A stretch of 64,000 nt of DNA, from positions 23,373-87,372 of the forward strand of contig JAFZRP010000035.1 in the NCBI GenBank assembly GCA_017619795.1, given 5' to 3'. Of the stretch, positions 44,846 through 53,172 are shown piece after piece. The stretch's first letter is position 1. Each line of letters starts with the position of its first letter. Below the pieces are notes generated by a model. It saw only the letters and a list, made by a program, of their open reading frames with translations. It had not been told where the DNA came from and made no database searches. Both the position numbers and the translations under genes were made by a program. The stretch is from Treponema sp. (GTDB lineage: Bacteria; Spirochaetota; Spirochaetia; Treponematales; Treponemataceae).

Positions 44846-44895
44846 TTTGGCTCCTAAAAACTGTCATTGCCGTGCGTAACACGGTAATTTTGATT

Positions 44896-44931
44896 ATAAA
44901 AAAAATAAACCGACTGTAAAAGCCGGTTTAT
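44896..44931 (-). terminator. Terminator after the PTS IIA gene
   Basis: ATAAACCG (44905-44912) pairs with CGGTTTAT (44924-44931). A T8 run follows on the minus strand. Confidence 0.75.
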
Positions 44932-44965
44932 AATGAAAAAGTCATATACTTTTGCAGCACGCAAT

Positions 44966-45412
44966 CTATTCTGTAAGAATCCTAATGACCTCAGCCTTGT
45001 CGTGTGTGTTAAGTATTTCCTGACGTTTTTCAGGGCTCTTAAACAGCAAACTTACTTCTGCAAGGAACTGAAGGTGTGGCCCAGTCTTGTTTACTGGAGA
45101 AAGAGTCATCACGAAGATTCTGCAAGGTTCCTGGTCAAGGGAATCGAAATCAACAGGATTATCAGAAATACCGATACATGCTACTAAATCTGTAACTGTA
45201 TCTGTTTTTCCGTGAGGAATAGCAATTCCATGCTTCATACCTGTAGACATCTTTCGTTCGCGATCCAAAACGCACTCACGAGCGGCAGCCTTGTCTGTTA
45301 CTTTGCCTGCTTTGAATAAAATCTCAAGCATCTCATCTACAATTTCTTCTTTAGTAGTGCCTTTCAGATGAAGGTTTACTGTGTCTGTTGTTAATACTGT
45401 TCTCAAATCCAT
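44966..45412 (-). CDS. PTS IIA component (fructose/nitrogen type)
   Basis: This 148-residue protein is a single EIIA domain of the mannitol-fructose/Ntr class. His67 in GIAIPHGKT is the phosphorylated residue, and MSTGMKHGIAIPHGKTDTV and LDQEPCRIFVMTLSP are family marks. No IIB or IIC genes are adjacent, so it is more likely a regulatory (PtsN-like) protein or a shared component than part of a dedicated sugar transporter. It is divergent from pgi across a 179-bp intergenic region with its own promoter. Confidence 0.9.
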   Translation of the reverse strand: MDLRTVLTTDTVNLHLKGTTKEEIVDEMLEILFKAGKVTDKAAARECVLDRERKMSTGMKHGIAIPHGKTDTVTDLVACIGISDNPVDFDSLDQEPCRIFVMTLSPVNKTGPHLQFLAEVSLLFKSPEKRQEILNTHDKAEVIRILTE

Positions 45413-45495
45413 ATTTTAATGGTATTTCTACTTTCCGAATTTGTCAAGTGTGTAAAGTATACAAATTGTTTTTTTTTCGAGGAGAAGTAAAGTTC

Positions 45496-45524
45496 TTGAA
45501 TCAATCTATTTTTCTCTATATATT
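45496..45524 (+). promoter_or_regulatory. pgi promoter
   Basis: TTGAAT (45496-45501), a 17-bp spacer and TATATT (45519-45524) precede pgi by about 67 bp. Confidence 0.7.
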
Positions 45525-45591
45525 ATACAAAACAAAAAATGTAGGTGATTTCCACCATACAAACTTAATCAATTATATATCGAGGCAATTT

Positions 45592-47175
45592 ATGATTACT
45601 TGGTCTAATTCAGACACACTTTCTTCCTGGAAGAAGCTGCTTTCTCTTAAAGGCATGGTTTCTGTAAAAGATGAGCTTTCCGGTAGCAATGCAGCAGACA
45701 GAATCGCAAAATATTCTATTAAAATGGGCGGTGGTTTGACCTATAACTATGCCGCTAAACAGGTAAACGAGCAGATTATAAAGACTTTTTCAGAGCTTGC
45801 TTCTGAACAGCAGCTTATAGATAAATACAAAGCCCTGCTTGACGGCGAAGTAATCAATACTGGCGAGAAGAGAATGGTTCTTCATCAGCTTACACGCGGT
45901 CAGCTTGGAAAGGATGTAATTGCCGACGGTGTAAATAAGCGCGATTTTTATAAAAACGAAGTAAAACGAATTGCTGAGTTTGCAAATAACGTTCATTCAG
46001 GTAAATTATTGAACGAAAAGGGTGAAAAATATACAACAGTTTGCCAGATTGGTATCGGTGGTTCAGATCTTGGTCCTCGAGCAATGTATCTTGCACTCGA
46101 AAACTGGGCAAAGAAAAACAACACCTTCAAAATGGAAGCTCACTTTATCTCAAACGTAGACCCAGACGATGCTTCAAGCGTTGTAAAATCACTCGATATT
46201 TCTAAAACAATTTTTATTCTTGTTTCAAAATCAGGTACAACCCTTGAAACACTCACAAACGAAAGCTTTGTAAAGGACTTTATTAAAAAAGCAGGCTGCG
46301 ATGCAAGCAAGCATATGATTGCCGTAACAAGTGAAACTTCTCCACTTGCACACAACCCGGATTATATGGCTGCCTTCTATATGGATGATTATATTGGCGG
46401 TCGTTATTCTTCAACCTCTGGCGTTGGTGGAGCAGTGCTCAGCCTTGCTTTTGGAGCTGATGTTTTCCAGCGCTTCCTCAATGGTGCCGCAGAAGAAGAT
46501 AAGCTTGCTTTGAATGATGATGTTACTAAAAATCCTGCATTGATGGATGCTCTTATCGGTGTTTACGAACGCAATGTTCAGGAATATCCTGCTACAGCAA
46601 TTCTTCCATATTCACAGGCTTTAAGCCGATTCCCAGCTCACTTGCAGCAGCTTGATATGGAATCTAACGGAAAATCTGTAAACCGCGACGGCAAGCCTTT
46701 GAACTATCTTACAGGACCTGTAATCTTCGGTGAGCCTGGAACAAATGGTCAGCACTCGTTCTATCAGCTGCTTCACCAGGGAACAGACATTATTCCTCTC
46801 CAGTTCATTGCTTTCCAGAAAAATCAGACAGGTGATGATGTTGTAATTGAAGATTCTACAAGCCAGGTTAAGCTTTGCGCTAACGTAACTGCTCAGATTG
46901 TAGCCTTTGCGTGCGGAAAACAGGATGAAAATCCTAACAAAGCTTTTGCCGGTAACCGCCCAAGCAGCCTTATCTACGGCGAACAGCTTAATCCTGAATC
47001 TCTTGGAGCTCTTCTTGCTCACTACGAAAACAAGGTTATGTTCCAGGGCTTTGTATGGAATGTAAACTCTTTTGACCAGGAAGGCGTTCAGCTCGGTAAA
47101 AAGCTTGCCAAGACAGTTTTGAGTGGTCAGATGGAAGGCGCACTTAAGGCTTACAGTGGTTTGTTGATAAAGTAA
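45592..47175 (+). CDS. pgi: Glucose-6-phosphate isomerase
   Basis: The start is ATG 45592, 527 residues; the open frame extends 68 codons upstream through the promoter, which is excluded. The enzyme interconverts glucose-6-phosphate and fructose-6-phosphate. FILVSKSGTTLETLTN binds the phosphate, GGRYSSTSGVGG and GEPGTNGQHSFYQLLHQGT carry the active-site residues (Glu and His), and KLAKTV is near the C-terminus. It may channel glucose-1-phosphate from the MalQ/GH13 genes nearby into glycolysis. The ribosome site is CGAGG, close to the ATG. Confidence 0.96.
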   Translation: MITWSNSDTLSSWKKLLSLKGMVSVKDELSGSNAADRIAKYSIKMGGGLTYNYAAKQVNEQIIKTFSELASEQQLIDKYKALLDGEVINTGEKRMVLHQLTRGQLGKDVIADGVNKRDFYKNEVKRIAEFANNVHSGKLLNEKGEKYTTVCQIGIGGSDLGPRAMYLALENWAKKNNTFKMEAHFISNVDPDDASSVVKSLDISKTIFILVSKSGTTLETLTNESFVKDFIKKAGCDASKHMIAVTSETSPLAHNPDYMAAFYMDDYIGGRYSSTSGVGGAVLSLAFGADVFQRFLNGAAEEDKLALNDDVTKNPALMDALIGVYERNVQEYPATAILPYSQALSRFPAHLQQLDMESNGKSVNRDGKPLNYLTGPVIFGEPGTNGQHSFYQLLHQGTDIIPLQFIAFQKNQTGDDVVIEDSTSQVKLCANVTAQIVAFACGKQDENPNKAFAGNRPSSLIYGEQLNPESLGALLAHYENKVMFQGFVWNVNSFDQEGVQLGKKLAKTVLSGQMEGALKAYSGLLIK

Positions 47176-47237
47176 AAGAGTTTCTAATTTAGTATAAACA
47201 GAAGTCTCCGCTAATTGTGTTTTATGCAGTTTTATTG

Positions 47238-47260
47238 TATAATTGTTGTATATTTATACA
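47238..47260 (+). promoter_or_regulatory. argR -10 and ARG box
   Basis: TATAAT (47238-47243) is followed by TGTATATTTATACA (47247-47260), which matches the ArgR half-site pair TGnAT-W4-ATnCA. It lies across the predicted transcription start of argR, so autorepression is likely. Confidence 0.72.
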
Positions 47261-47297
47261 TTTTTGAAAAACTATCATAAAACATATTGGGGACTAT

Positions 47298-47771
47298 ATG
47301 AAAGAACGTAAGGCGCGTCTTAAAGCAATCAAAAATCTCATCAAGAAGAACACAATTGAAAGTCAGGATGATCTGCTTGCTCTTCTGCAGAAGGAGGGCT
47401 TTGACGTTACTCAGGCTACTTTGAGCCGCGACTTAAAGCTTCTGAAGGTTGGCAAGGTGCCGGACGGAAAATCTGGCTATATGTATGATCTTCCGGGAGA
47501 TGATGACAGCGGAGAATCTGAAGCAATTTATGTTCAGGATTTTTTGCGCGGTTATATAAGCATCGACTGGAGCGGAAATATTGTAGTAATCAAAACCTTC
47601 CCGGGACATGCCAATACAGTCTGCAATGCAATTGATAATCTTAATCTTAACGAAATTCTCGGAACTGTTGCCGGCGATAACTGTATGTTTGCCTGCCTGC
47701 GCGAAGGCGTTACCGGAAAACAGTTTATGGAAAAGCTCGAAAAACTTATTCCAGGAATAGAAGAAGGCTGA
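47298..47771 (+). CDS. argR: Arginine repressor ArgR
   Basis: This 157-residue regulator has the ArgR winged helix (residues 1-65: RLKAIKNLIKKNTIESQDDLLALLQKEGFDVTQATLSRDLKLLKVGKV) and the hexamerisation/arginine-binding domain (FLRGYISIDWSGNIVVIKTFPGHANTVCNAIDNL... GTVAGDNCMFACLREG). The GTVAGD motif binds arginine. The ribosome site is GGGGA. An ARG box lies at its start. Its downstream neighbour is a threonine-synthase-like gene, not an arginine gene; argC is 16 kb away without a visible ARG box. Confidence 0.95.
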   Translation: MKERKARLKAIKNLIKKNTIESQDDLLALLQKEGFDVTQATLSRDLKLLKVGKVPDGKSGYMYDLPGDDDSGESEAIYVQDFLRGYISIDWSGNIVVIKTFPGHANTVCNAIDNLNLNEILGTVAGDNCMFACLREGVTGKQFMEKLEKLIPGIEEG

Positions 47772-47794
47772 AAAAGTTGTTATACTAGTGAACT

Positions 47795-49108
47795 ATGATA
47801 TTTACTAGTACAAGAAATAATAATCTTGCGGTTCCGTTTTCTCAGGCAGTTTTAAAATCTCTTCCAGAGGATGGTGGAGTTTATGTTCCGTCTGCCTCAT
47901 CCTTTGAAGACTTACGCCGCTGGATTTATTACATAAACAAAGATACTCCTTTTACTTCAATTGCAGGAACCCTTACTTCTGCTTTTATGCAGGATGAGTT
48001 TTCTCCTATTATTTGTGAAACTATAGCAACTTCAGCTTTTCCTTTTTCTCCGGTAATCAGCCAGCTTGATGATAATCTTTTCCACCTGGAGCTTTTTCAC
48101 GGCTACACCGGCTGCCACCGCGATTTTGGTGTAAGCTACCTCTGTTCTTATCTTGAAACAACAAATGAGCTTCTTGGAAAAAAATCTGTTTTTGTAGATT
48201 TTACTCACGGTGAACTTGGAGCGCTGCTTGCAAAGGTTCTGCACGGTAAGAAAAACATTAAGGCTGTTATGCTTTACGAAAAGGGTACTGTCCGCGGTCT
48301 TCATGATGATGATTTAATCTGGAACGGAGGAAACATTCTTCCTATAGAAGTTGAAGGCTCTGAAAAGCAGATTAAAAACATTATCCGAGAGCTTTTTTCT
48401 GATGATGATTTTACAGACCGCTACAATCTTACGCTTGCAAATACAACAAATGTTTGCCGCCTTATGTCGCAGATTTTTTACTTTCCGTATGCGTTTGCCC
48501 AGATTAAGGAAAATCTTCACGGAGATATTTATTATGCTCTGGATGCTGGAAACTATTCCACTCTGGTTGCGGGGCTTTACAGCTGGCGTTTTGCGCTTCC
48601 GCTGAATGGTTTTTATATTCCGTCAACACCGGCACTTTGTGCTGATGCAAAAGGCAATCCTGTTGTTCTTGATTCCTATGTTGGAATGGACAAGCGTGGT
48701 GAGGTAAATCCGGTAAATCCTGCGAATATTGAACGACTTGAATCTTTCTTTGGAAAAAATGAGCTGATGATTCGAAGCTTTGTTTATCCTTGTGATATTT
48801 CAGAACGAAACCGCGAAAAAGCCGCCAAAGAGCTGTTTATAAATTATGGAGTTATGGCAGATCCTGGAACAGCTGGAAGCTATGCTACAATTCTGGAAAA
48901 TAAAGATGAGATTCTCAATGATGACGGAACCTTTATCCTTGTTTCGCAGAATCATCCTGCTTTAAGCAGCGATTACTGCCGCCATGTTCTTGGTGAATCC
49001 CCTGAGATTCCGGCAACAGTTGCAGACAGCCTAAAGCCATATATGCTTAAACGACCAGTTCTTGCTACGCTTGAGCAGCTTAAGGATTTAATCAAACAGA
49101 ACTTCTAG
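47795..49108 (+). CDS. Threonine synthase homologue without the PLP lysine
   Basis: This 437-residue protein aligns by motif with threonine synthase: DGGVYVPSA, LELFHGYTGCHRDFG, NVCRLMSQIFYFPYAFAQI, and AGNYSTLVAGLYSWRFALPL. In active enzymes the second motif is FHGPTLAFKD with the PLP-binding Lys; here the same place reads FHGYTGCHRD, so Arg109 replaces Lys. The phosphate loop TSGDTG is also degenerate (FTHGELG). It may therefore be a pseudoenzyme or do a non-PLP job, unless another threonine synthase exists elsewhere. A TATACT ends 8 nt before the ATG, with no Shine-Dalgarno. Confidence 0.8.
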   Translation: MIFTSTRNNNLAVPFSQAVLKSLPEDGGVYVPSASSFEDLRRWIYYINKDTPFTSIAGTLTSAFMQDEFSPIICETIATSAFPFSPVISQLDDNLFHLELFHGYTGCHRDFGVSYLCSYLETTNELLGKKSVFVDFTHGELGALLAKVLHGKKNIKAVMLYEKGTVRGLHDDDLIWNGGNILPIEVEGSEKQIKNIIRELFSDDDFTDRYNLTLANTTNVCRLMSQIFYFPYAFAQIKENLHGDIYYALDAGNYSTLVAGLYSWRFALPLNGFYIPSTPALCADAKGNPVVLDSYVGMDKRGEVNPVNPANIERLESFFGKNELMIRSFVYPCDISERNREKAAKELFINYGVMADPGTAGSYATILENKDEILNDDGTFILVSQNHPALSSDYCRHVLGESPEIPATVADSLKPYMLKRPVLATLEQLKDLIKQNF

Positions 49109-49148
49109 TGAATTAAGGTTCGAACAGTTTTACCTTTGTTCAATTAAC

Positions 49149-49177
49149 TTGACGGAATTTATTAATCAAGTTATAGT
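49149..49177 (+). promoter_or_regulatory. Promoter of the antisense RNA (type I TA locus)
   Basis: TTGACG (49149-49154), a 17-bp spacer and TATAGT (49172-49177) predict a plus-strand start near 49184. Confidence 0.65.
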
Positions 49178-49183
49178 AAAAAA

Positions 49184-49284
49184 AGAAACGTACTCAATAA
49201 TTTTGGGTCGTCTCTGTGATTTAGCAAAACATCCGATAAACACGGATGAAAGCCGCCTCAGTGATCAGACTAGGCGGCTTTTTT
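49184..49284 (+). ncRNA. Putative antitoxin RNA (about 100 nt)
   Basis: From the promoter above, a short RNA would run to the GC-rich hairpin at 49251-49279 with six T after it. It holds no credible ORF. Its 3' half is complementary to the 3' end of the toxin mRNA on the other strand. A 5-bp hairpin (ATCCG...CGGAT, 49231-49247) sits in the middle. The function as antitoxin is inferred from architecture only. Confidence 0.6.
49251..49284. terminator. Bidirectional terminator shared by the two TA transcripts
   Basis: AGCCGCC (49251-49257) pairs with GGCGGCT (49273-49279). Six T follow on the plus strand and a shorter T run on the minus strand, so it can serve both converging RNAs. Confidence 0.82.
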
Positions 49285-49285
49285 A

Positions 49286-49387
49286 TTACTCATCATCTTT
49301 ACACTTATGGTAAGAGAGAGCTGCAAGTACAGTGGTAATCACTGTGGCGATACATGTCACCAATGCAATGATATTTTCAACTGTCAA
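49286..49387 (-). CDS. Small hydrophobic peptide, holin-like type I toxin candidate
   Basis: A 33-residue ORF starts at TTG 49387, 7 nt after a perfect AGGAGG; a TTG at 49393 is too close to that site. The peptide reads TVENIIALVTCIATVITTVLAALSYHKC... and is one membrane helix (residues about 5-25) followed by a charged C-terminus ending KDDE. This is the form of TxpA/BsrG/Fst-type toxins of type I systems. It is too short for standard gene callers. It has its own consensus promoter and a 5' hairpin (TTCAGC...GCTGAA, about 49415-49430) just before the ribosome site. It converges on an antisense RNA. Confidence 0.65.
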   Translation of the reverse strand: MTVENIIALVTCIATVITTVLAALSYHKCKDDE

Positions 49388-49472
49388 TTGCAAGCCTCCT
49401 TTAGTCTAATTTTCAGCCTAAGCTGAATCTTGAGTTTCGGGAGACGCCGCCAATTATTGAGTACGCAATTAA

Positions 49473-49502
49473 AATATAATAAAGAAACCTGAATATTGTC
49501 AA
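49473..49502 (-). promoter_or_regulatory. Promoter of the toxin mRNA
   Basis: A consensus TTGACA (49502-49497) is followed after 17 or 18 bp by TTATAT/TATATT (49479-49473). Transcription would start near 49466. Confidence 0.7.
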
Positions 49503-49545
49503 TATTATAGCTAGATTATGTAATTTTAGCCATAATATCATTTTT

Positions 49546-52500
49546 TCATTTTGAATCTTTTTTGACTTCAGACTTTTTCTTAGCTGGAGCCTTTTTTGCT
49601 GAGGCTTTCTTTGCCGCAGGCTTTTTCTCCGCAACCTTTTTCTTTGCTGGTTCAAACTGCTTCAGGAACAGCTCGCATTTGTATGCAGCCTTTACCCGCG
49701 CGGCGTTCAAAAGCTTAAAGAACTTTATCACTTCCTCAGCTTTATCTTTTGAAGCAGACAACAGCATAAGCATTTCAATTTGATTAAGGCTGTTCTCCAT
49801 CATCTCTTTATTGAACCACTTTACATTGTCAAAGGTATTAGCGCCGCTCAAAGCACCAGCATACTTGCTTTCTGTGAGGAATGAAACAACTTTATAGGCA
49901 GCATCCTTTTTGTTTTTAGCAAGAGTTGATGGTGAAGCAGAATTAGCTGCAAGAATAAAGAGCTTTTGGAACTCTGCACGGTAATTCTTACCAAGGAACT
50001 CATTGAACTTTCTTCCAAGATTCCATTCTGTGGCAAAACCGTTTTCTGCAAACTCTCCGGCAAGCGCCCAGCTTAAAAGAATTGCTTTGAGCTTGTCGTT
50101 ACCAAGAAGCATAAGCTTTGTAAAGCTTGCAGTATCTGTACAGCGGGCAATTGCCTTGTTCAAATCTGCCGGAATTTTAGGTTCCTTTGCGTTCAAGATT
50201 CCTGTAACAGTTTTTACTCTTGATTTAAACAGAGTATAAGCTTTTTCTGTAGAACCCTTTAAGCCTGCTGTTTTGTATGCTTCCTTGTAGAAATCAATTG
50301 CTTCTGTTTTACATTCGGTAACTATCTCTGTAAGTTTTTTAGCACTAAGTGTTGCAGTTGCACAGGCTTTCTTTGCTGTACCGGTTGTTTTCTTTGTTGC
50401 AGCTGGAACTGTTGCTGTGGCTTCATATTCCTTAAGGATTTTTACAGCAGATTTTTCGGTGAACGTCTTCAAAGAAGCATAAAGCTTTCTGTAAATAAGC
50501 TCCTGCCAGGCTGTTTCAATATCCTCGCAGCCGGCTCCGTTTAAGAAGTCGCAGAGGAGACTGTAGCGGTGGTCTGCTTCATCTGTTACCTGATGAATGT
50601 TCATAAATACCTGAACTTCAAAGCCGTTGAGCATTACGAACATTCCCTTTTCGCAGATTTCCTTTGATTTTCTTATAAACCAGAGGCCGCTTTTGTTTTC
50701 CTGGAAAATACAATATTTGTCGTCTTCACCGTTGAGGTTTAAGCCCTCAGAAATTGATCGGGAAACAAGCTTTATTTCATCGCCGTTACCGGTTTTTACT
50801 GCGTACTGGTTCGAATCCTTTATCCAGCCGTAAGCTCTGTCGTATTTGTTGTTATAAATTACAAAAACACGTTCCTTACCGGCACCGTTTGAATAGGCAA
50901 AAACATTTTCGTTTACATGACCATCCTGTACAAGATCAAAGAAGAGGAAGTGCTCAACATCACTGAAAAGATATCTCTTTTTCATCAACGGGAAGATTTC
51001 CTGCCAGTGGCGGTCTACAAGATACTGACTCGGCTTTTCGTCCTTATAGGCTTTTGTATATTCCATGCCATACTTTTCTGTAAAGCCTTCAATCTGTCCG
51101 TGACCGAACATCGGGAGTCCAGGCATTGTAATCATAAGAGTACAGACACCAAAATATTTGTCGCCGTCGCCAAACTGAGCAATTGCAGTTTCTTCATCCG
51201 GATTGTTCATAAAGTTTACGTAGCGCTTCAGAATCTGCGGGTCAAAGAGGATTGTGTTTTTTACTGTTTCGCGGTATTTCTGATTTTCTTCCTTTTTGAG
51301 CATATTCATAAAGGCAGAATTGTATACTCTGTGCATACCGAGTGTTCGTACAAAATATCCTTCCATCATCCAGAAGGCTTCTGCCAGGAGAAGTGTGTCC
51401 GGGCATTCCTTTGCAACACGGTCAACAACCTCCCGCCAGAACTCATTTGGAATTGCATCATTAAACTGCTGGGTGCTCAAGCCAGTTTCGCTTCGGGTAG
51501 CAATATCGCCTCCGTGACCTGGCTCCGGGTACCACAAGCGGCGGATAGATTTTTTTGCAAGAACCATTGCCGCATCAAAACGGATGATAGGGAAGTTCTG
51601 TGCTACATGAAGAATCTCCTGCATTACAGCTTCGCGGGCTTCTGCATTAAGAAAATCTATCTGTGCTGTATCGTTCCAAGGAAGACCAGTTCCGTCGTTT
51701 CCGTGATAGATATAGCGGGTGTCTCCGGTCTGGTTATCAACACGCTTGAATACAACCGAACAGTCGTTTTTGCTGTAGTAATGGTCTTCAAGATAAATGC
51801 TTACTCTGGAATCCTGAGAAAGATTTTCGCCGTTGAAGGTGTAGTGTGGGAAAGGGCAGTCTCGTCGTTGGATAAAAAGATCTGGTCTGTTGATTACCCA
51901 GTCTCCGTCCATTCCGGTATGATTTGGAACCATATCAGAAGCAAGTCGGATTCCTCTCTGCCAGAGTCTTGTTCTTAAGTTTTCAAGTGCACCCCATCCG
52001 CCGATGTTTTCCGCAATCTCGTAATCAAAAAGACTGTATGCACTGGCGGCAGCTTCAGGATTTCCACAAATCTGCTTAATTCGTTTACTTGCCTTACTTC
52101 TTTCCCAAAGACCAATAAGCCAGAGTCCGGTAAAGCCCTCTGCGTGAAGCTTGTCGAGCTCTTCGTCAGGAATCTGATCCAGTCTTGTGATTGGTCTACC
52201 GTATTGTTTTGTAAGCTGGTCCAGCCAAACAAGCACTGTTTTTGCCATAAGAATAACTTTTGGCATCCAGTCGCTGTCCGGACTGTACCGCTCGTATTCA
52301 TTCATAAGGTTTTCGTAGGAATATGGCTGCATGTCTGGAAGGTCTCCGCCGCCAAAGCCGTGCCAGGCAGCTTTTTCTTCCTCGCTGATTGTGTCCAAGC
52401 CCTGCAGAATAGTCTTAAGCCAGGTTCCTGCAAGCTCTGTCCAGTATTTCTGAATATAATCAAGCTGTCCCTTCAGACTGTCCGGGGCAAAGAGCTGAGG

Positions 52501-53160
52501 TTCCTTCAAAAGATTTATAAGGTCGTGATTAAAAGGACCAAAGAACGGCTGTGTAAGCGCATATTTCTGAATTGATTTCCAGGTTTTAGAATAAAGCTTG
52601 TTTTTTGCAAGCTCTTTATCGCTGAAAAGCAACAGGAACGGCTTAAACGCAGGATTTTCGTTTGCAAGATGAAGAAGAATCATTTCTTCCAGAACCTGCT
52701 CACGGTTACTTCGCTGTGTATTTGTTCCGGCATCAAGGGCTGTTCTGTTCAAATATTCTTCTGCCGAGAATCTTCCCTGATAAACCTCTACAGGCGGGAA
52801 CTCCTTCATAAAATCAAGCAGAAGCTTGTCTGTTTCTTCGCGTGTATATTCTTTTTCAAGTTCGGTAAGCAGGTCTGTCATAAAAGAAGGAGCTTTGTCG
52901 CGGCGGTAGAGCATACAGATATAATGAAGGATTTCGTCTATGAGTCCCATTGCATTGAGCTGTCCGGCACTCAGTTTTTTATTTTCGTCACCAGTAAGAT
53001 TTTGAATACAGTCATTAAACAGAAGCTGGAAGTCTCTGACATTTTTCATATTTGCAAAAACAATGTTGCCGCTTGAAGCAAAAAGACCTTTGTCAAAATT
53101 ACAGAGGTCGCGGATTCTTTTTGAAATATGGAATTCATTGTATGAAAGCTTCATCATCAT
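49546..53160 (-). CDS. GH13 alpha-amylase-family protein with Lys/Ala-rich tail
   Basis: This 1204-residue protein starts at ATG 53160, 8 nt after AAGGAG. Residues about 300-800 are a GH13 barrel: region I DMVPNH (409-414), region II RFD with nucleophile Asp529, region III LLAEAF with acid/base Glu593. Region IV reads NNPDE instead of the usual NHD. The first 290 residues are helical and of unknown fold. The last 35 residues are a lysine-alanine tail (AEKKPAAKKASAKKAPAKK) similar to histone-H1-like tails. It has no signal peptide, so it probably acts on intracellular glucan or maltodextrin together with MalQ, which ends 12 bp upstream. Confidence 0.85.
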   Translation of the reverse strand: MMMKLSYNEFHISKRIRDLCNFDKGLFASSGNIVFANMKNVRDFQLLFNDCIQNLTGDENKKLSAGQLNAMGLIDEILHYICMLYRRDKAPSFMTDLLTELEKEYTREETDKLLLDFMKEFPPVEVYQGRFSAEEYLNRTALDAGTNTQRSNREQVLEEMILLHLANENPAFKPFLLLFSDKELAKNKLYSKTWKSIQKYALTQPFFGPFNHDLINLLKEPQLFAPDSLKGQLDYIQKYWTELAGTWLKTILQGLDTISEEEKAAWHGFGGGDLPDMQPYSYENLMNEYERYSPDSDWMPKVILMAKTVLVWLDQLTKQYGRPITRLDQIPDEELDKLHAEGFTGLWLIGLWERSKASKRIKQICGNPEAAASAYSLFDYEIAENIGGWGALENLRTRLWQRGIRLASDMVPNHTGMDGDWVINRPDLFIQRRDCPFPHYTFNGENLSQDSRVSIYLEDHYYSKNDCSVVFKRVDNQTGDTRYIYHGNDGTGLPWNDTAQIDFLNAEAREAVMQEILHVAQNFPIIRFDAAMVLAKKSIRRLWYPEPGHGGDIATRSETGLSTQQFNDAIPNEFWREVVDRVAKECPDTLLLAEAFWMMEGYFVRTLGMHRVYNSAFMNMLKKEENQKYRETVKNTILFDPQILKRYVNFMNNPDEETAIAQFGDGDKYFGVCTLMITMPGLPMFGHGQIEGFTEKYGMEYTKAYKDEKPSQYLVDRHWQEIFPLMKKRYLFSDVEHFLFFDLVQDGHVNENVFAYSNGAGKERVFVIYNNKYDRAYGWIKDSNQYAVKTGNGDEIKLVSRSISEGLNLNGEDDKYCIFQENKSGLWFIRKSKEICEKGMFVMLNGFEVQVFMNIHQVTDEADHRYSLLCDFLNGAGCEDIETAWQELIYRKLYASLKTFTEKSAVKILKEYEATATVPAATKKTTGTAKKACATATLSAKKLTEIVTECKTEAIDFYKEAYKTAGLKGSTEKAYTLFKSRVKTVTGILNAKEPKIPADLNKAIARCTDTASFTKLMLLGNDKLKAILLSWALAGEFAENGFATEWNLGRKFNEFLGKNYRAEFQKLFILAANSASPSTLAKNKKDAAYKVVSFLTESKYAGALSGANTFDNVKWFNKEMMENSLNQIEMLMLLSASKDKAEEVIKFFKLLNAARVKAAYKCELFLKQFEPAKKKVAEKKPAAKKASAKKAPAKKKSEVKKDSK

Positions 53161-53172
53161 CTTTTCAGCTCC

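Larger units (their letters stand above)
49189..49465. repeat. 14-bp inverted repeat bounding the TA locus
   Basis: CGTACTCAATAATT at 49189-49202 recurs as its exact complement at 49452-49465, plus a shared CGTCTC a few bases further in. Each copy lies at the predicted start of one of the two convergent RNAs, so both RNAs begin with the same sequence. Confidence 0.75.

Noticed and set aside
45388..45591. 68-codon N-terminal extension of pgi
   Set aside because: It crosses the TTGAAT-17-TATATT promoter, and Pgi homologues begin near the ATG at 45592.
49189..49465. Complementary 5' repeats as in the Fst/par systems
   Set aside because: The two copies are inverted in the DNA, so both RNAs carry the same sequence and cannot pair by it; complementarity is limited to the 3' terminator region.
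49413..49655. Lys/Arg-rich 80-codon minus-strand frame next to the TA locus
   Set aside because: It is an alternative frame of the Lys/Ala-coding tail of the GH13 gene running into the toxin promoter; no ribosome site.
50917..51978. 353-codon plus-strand open frame inside the GH13 gene
   Set aside because: It lies antisense to the GH13 catalytic barrel, whose motifs are intact; composition (many Cys, Phe, Val) is that of a shadow frame, with no ribosome site.
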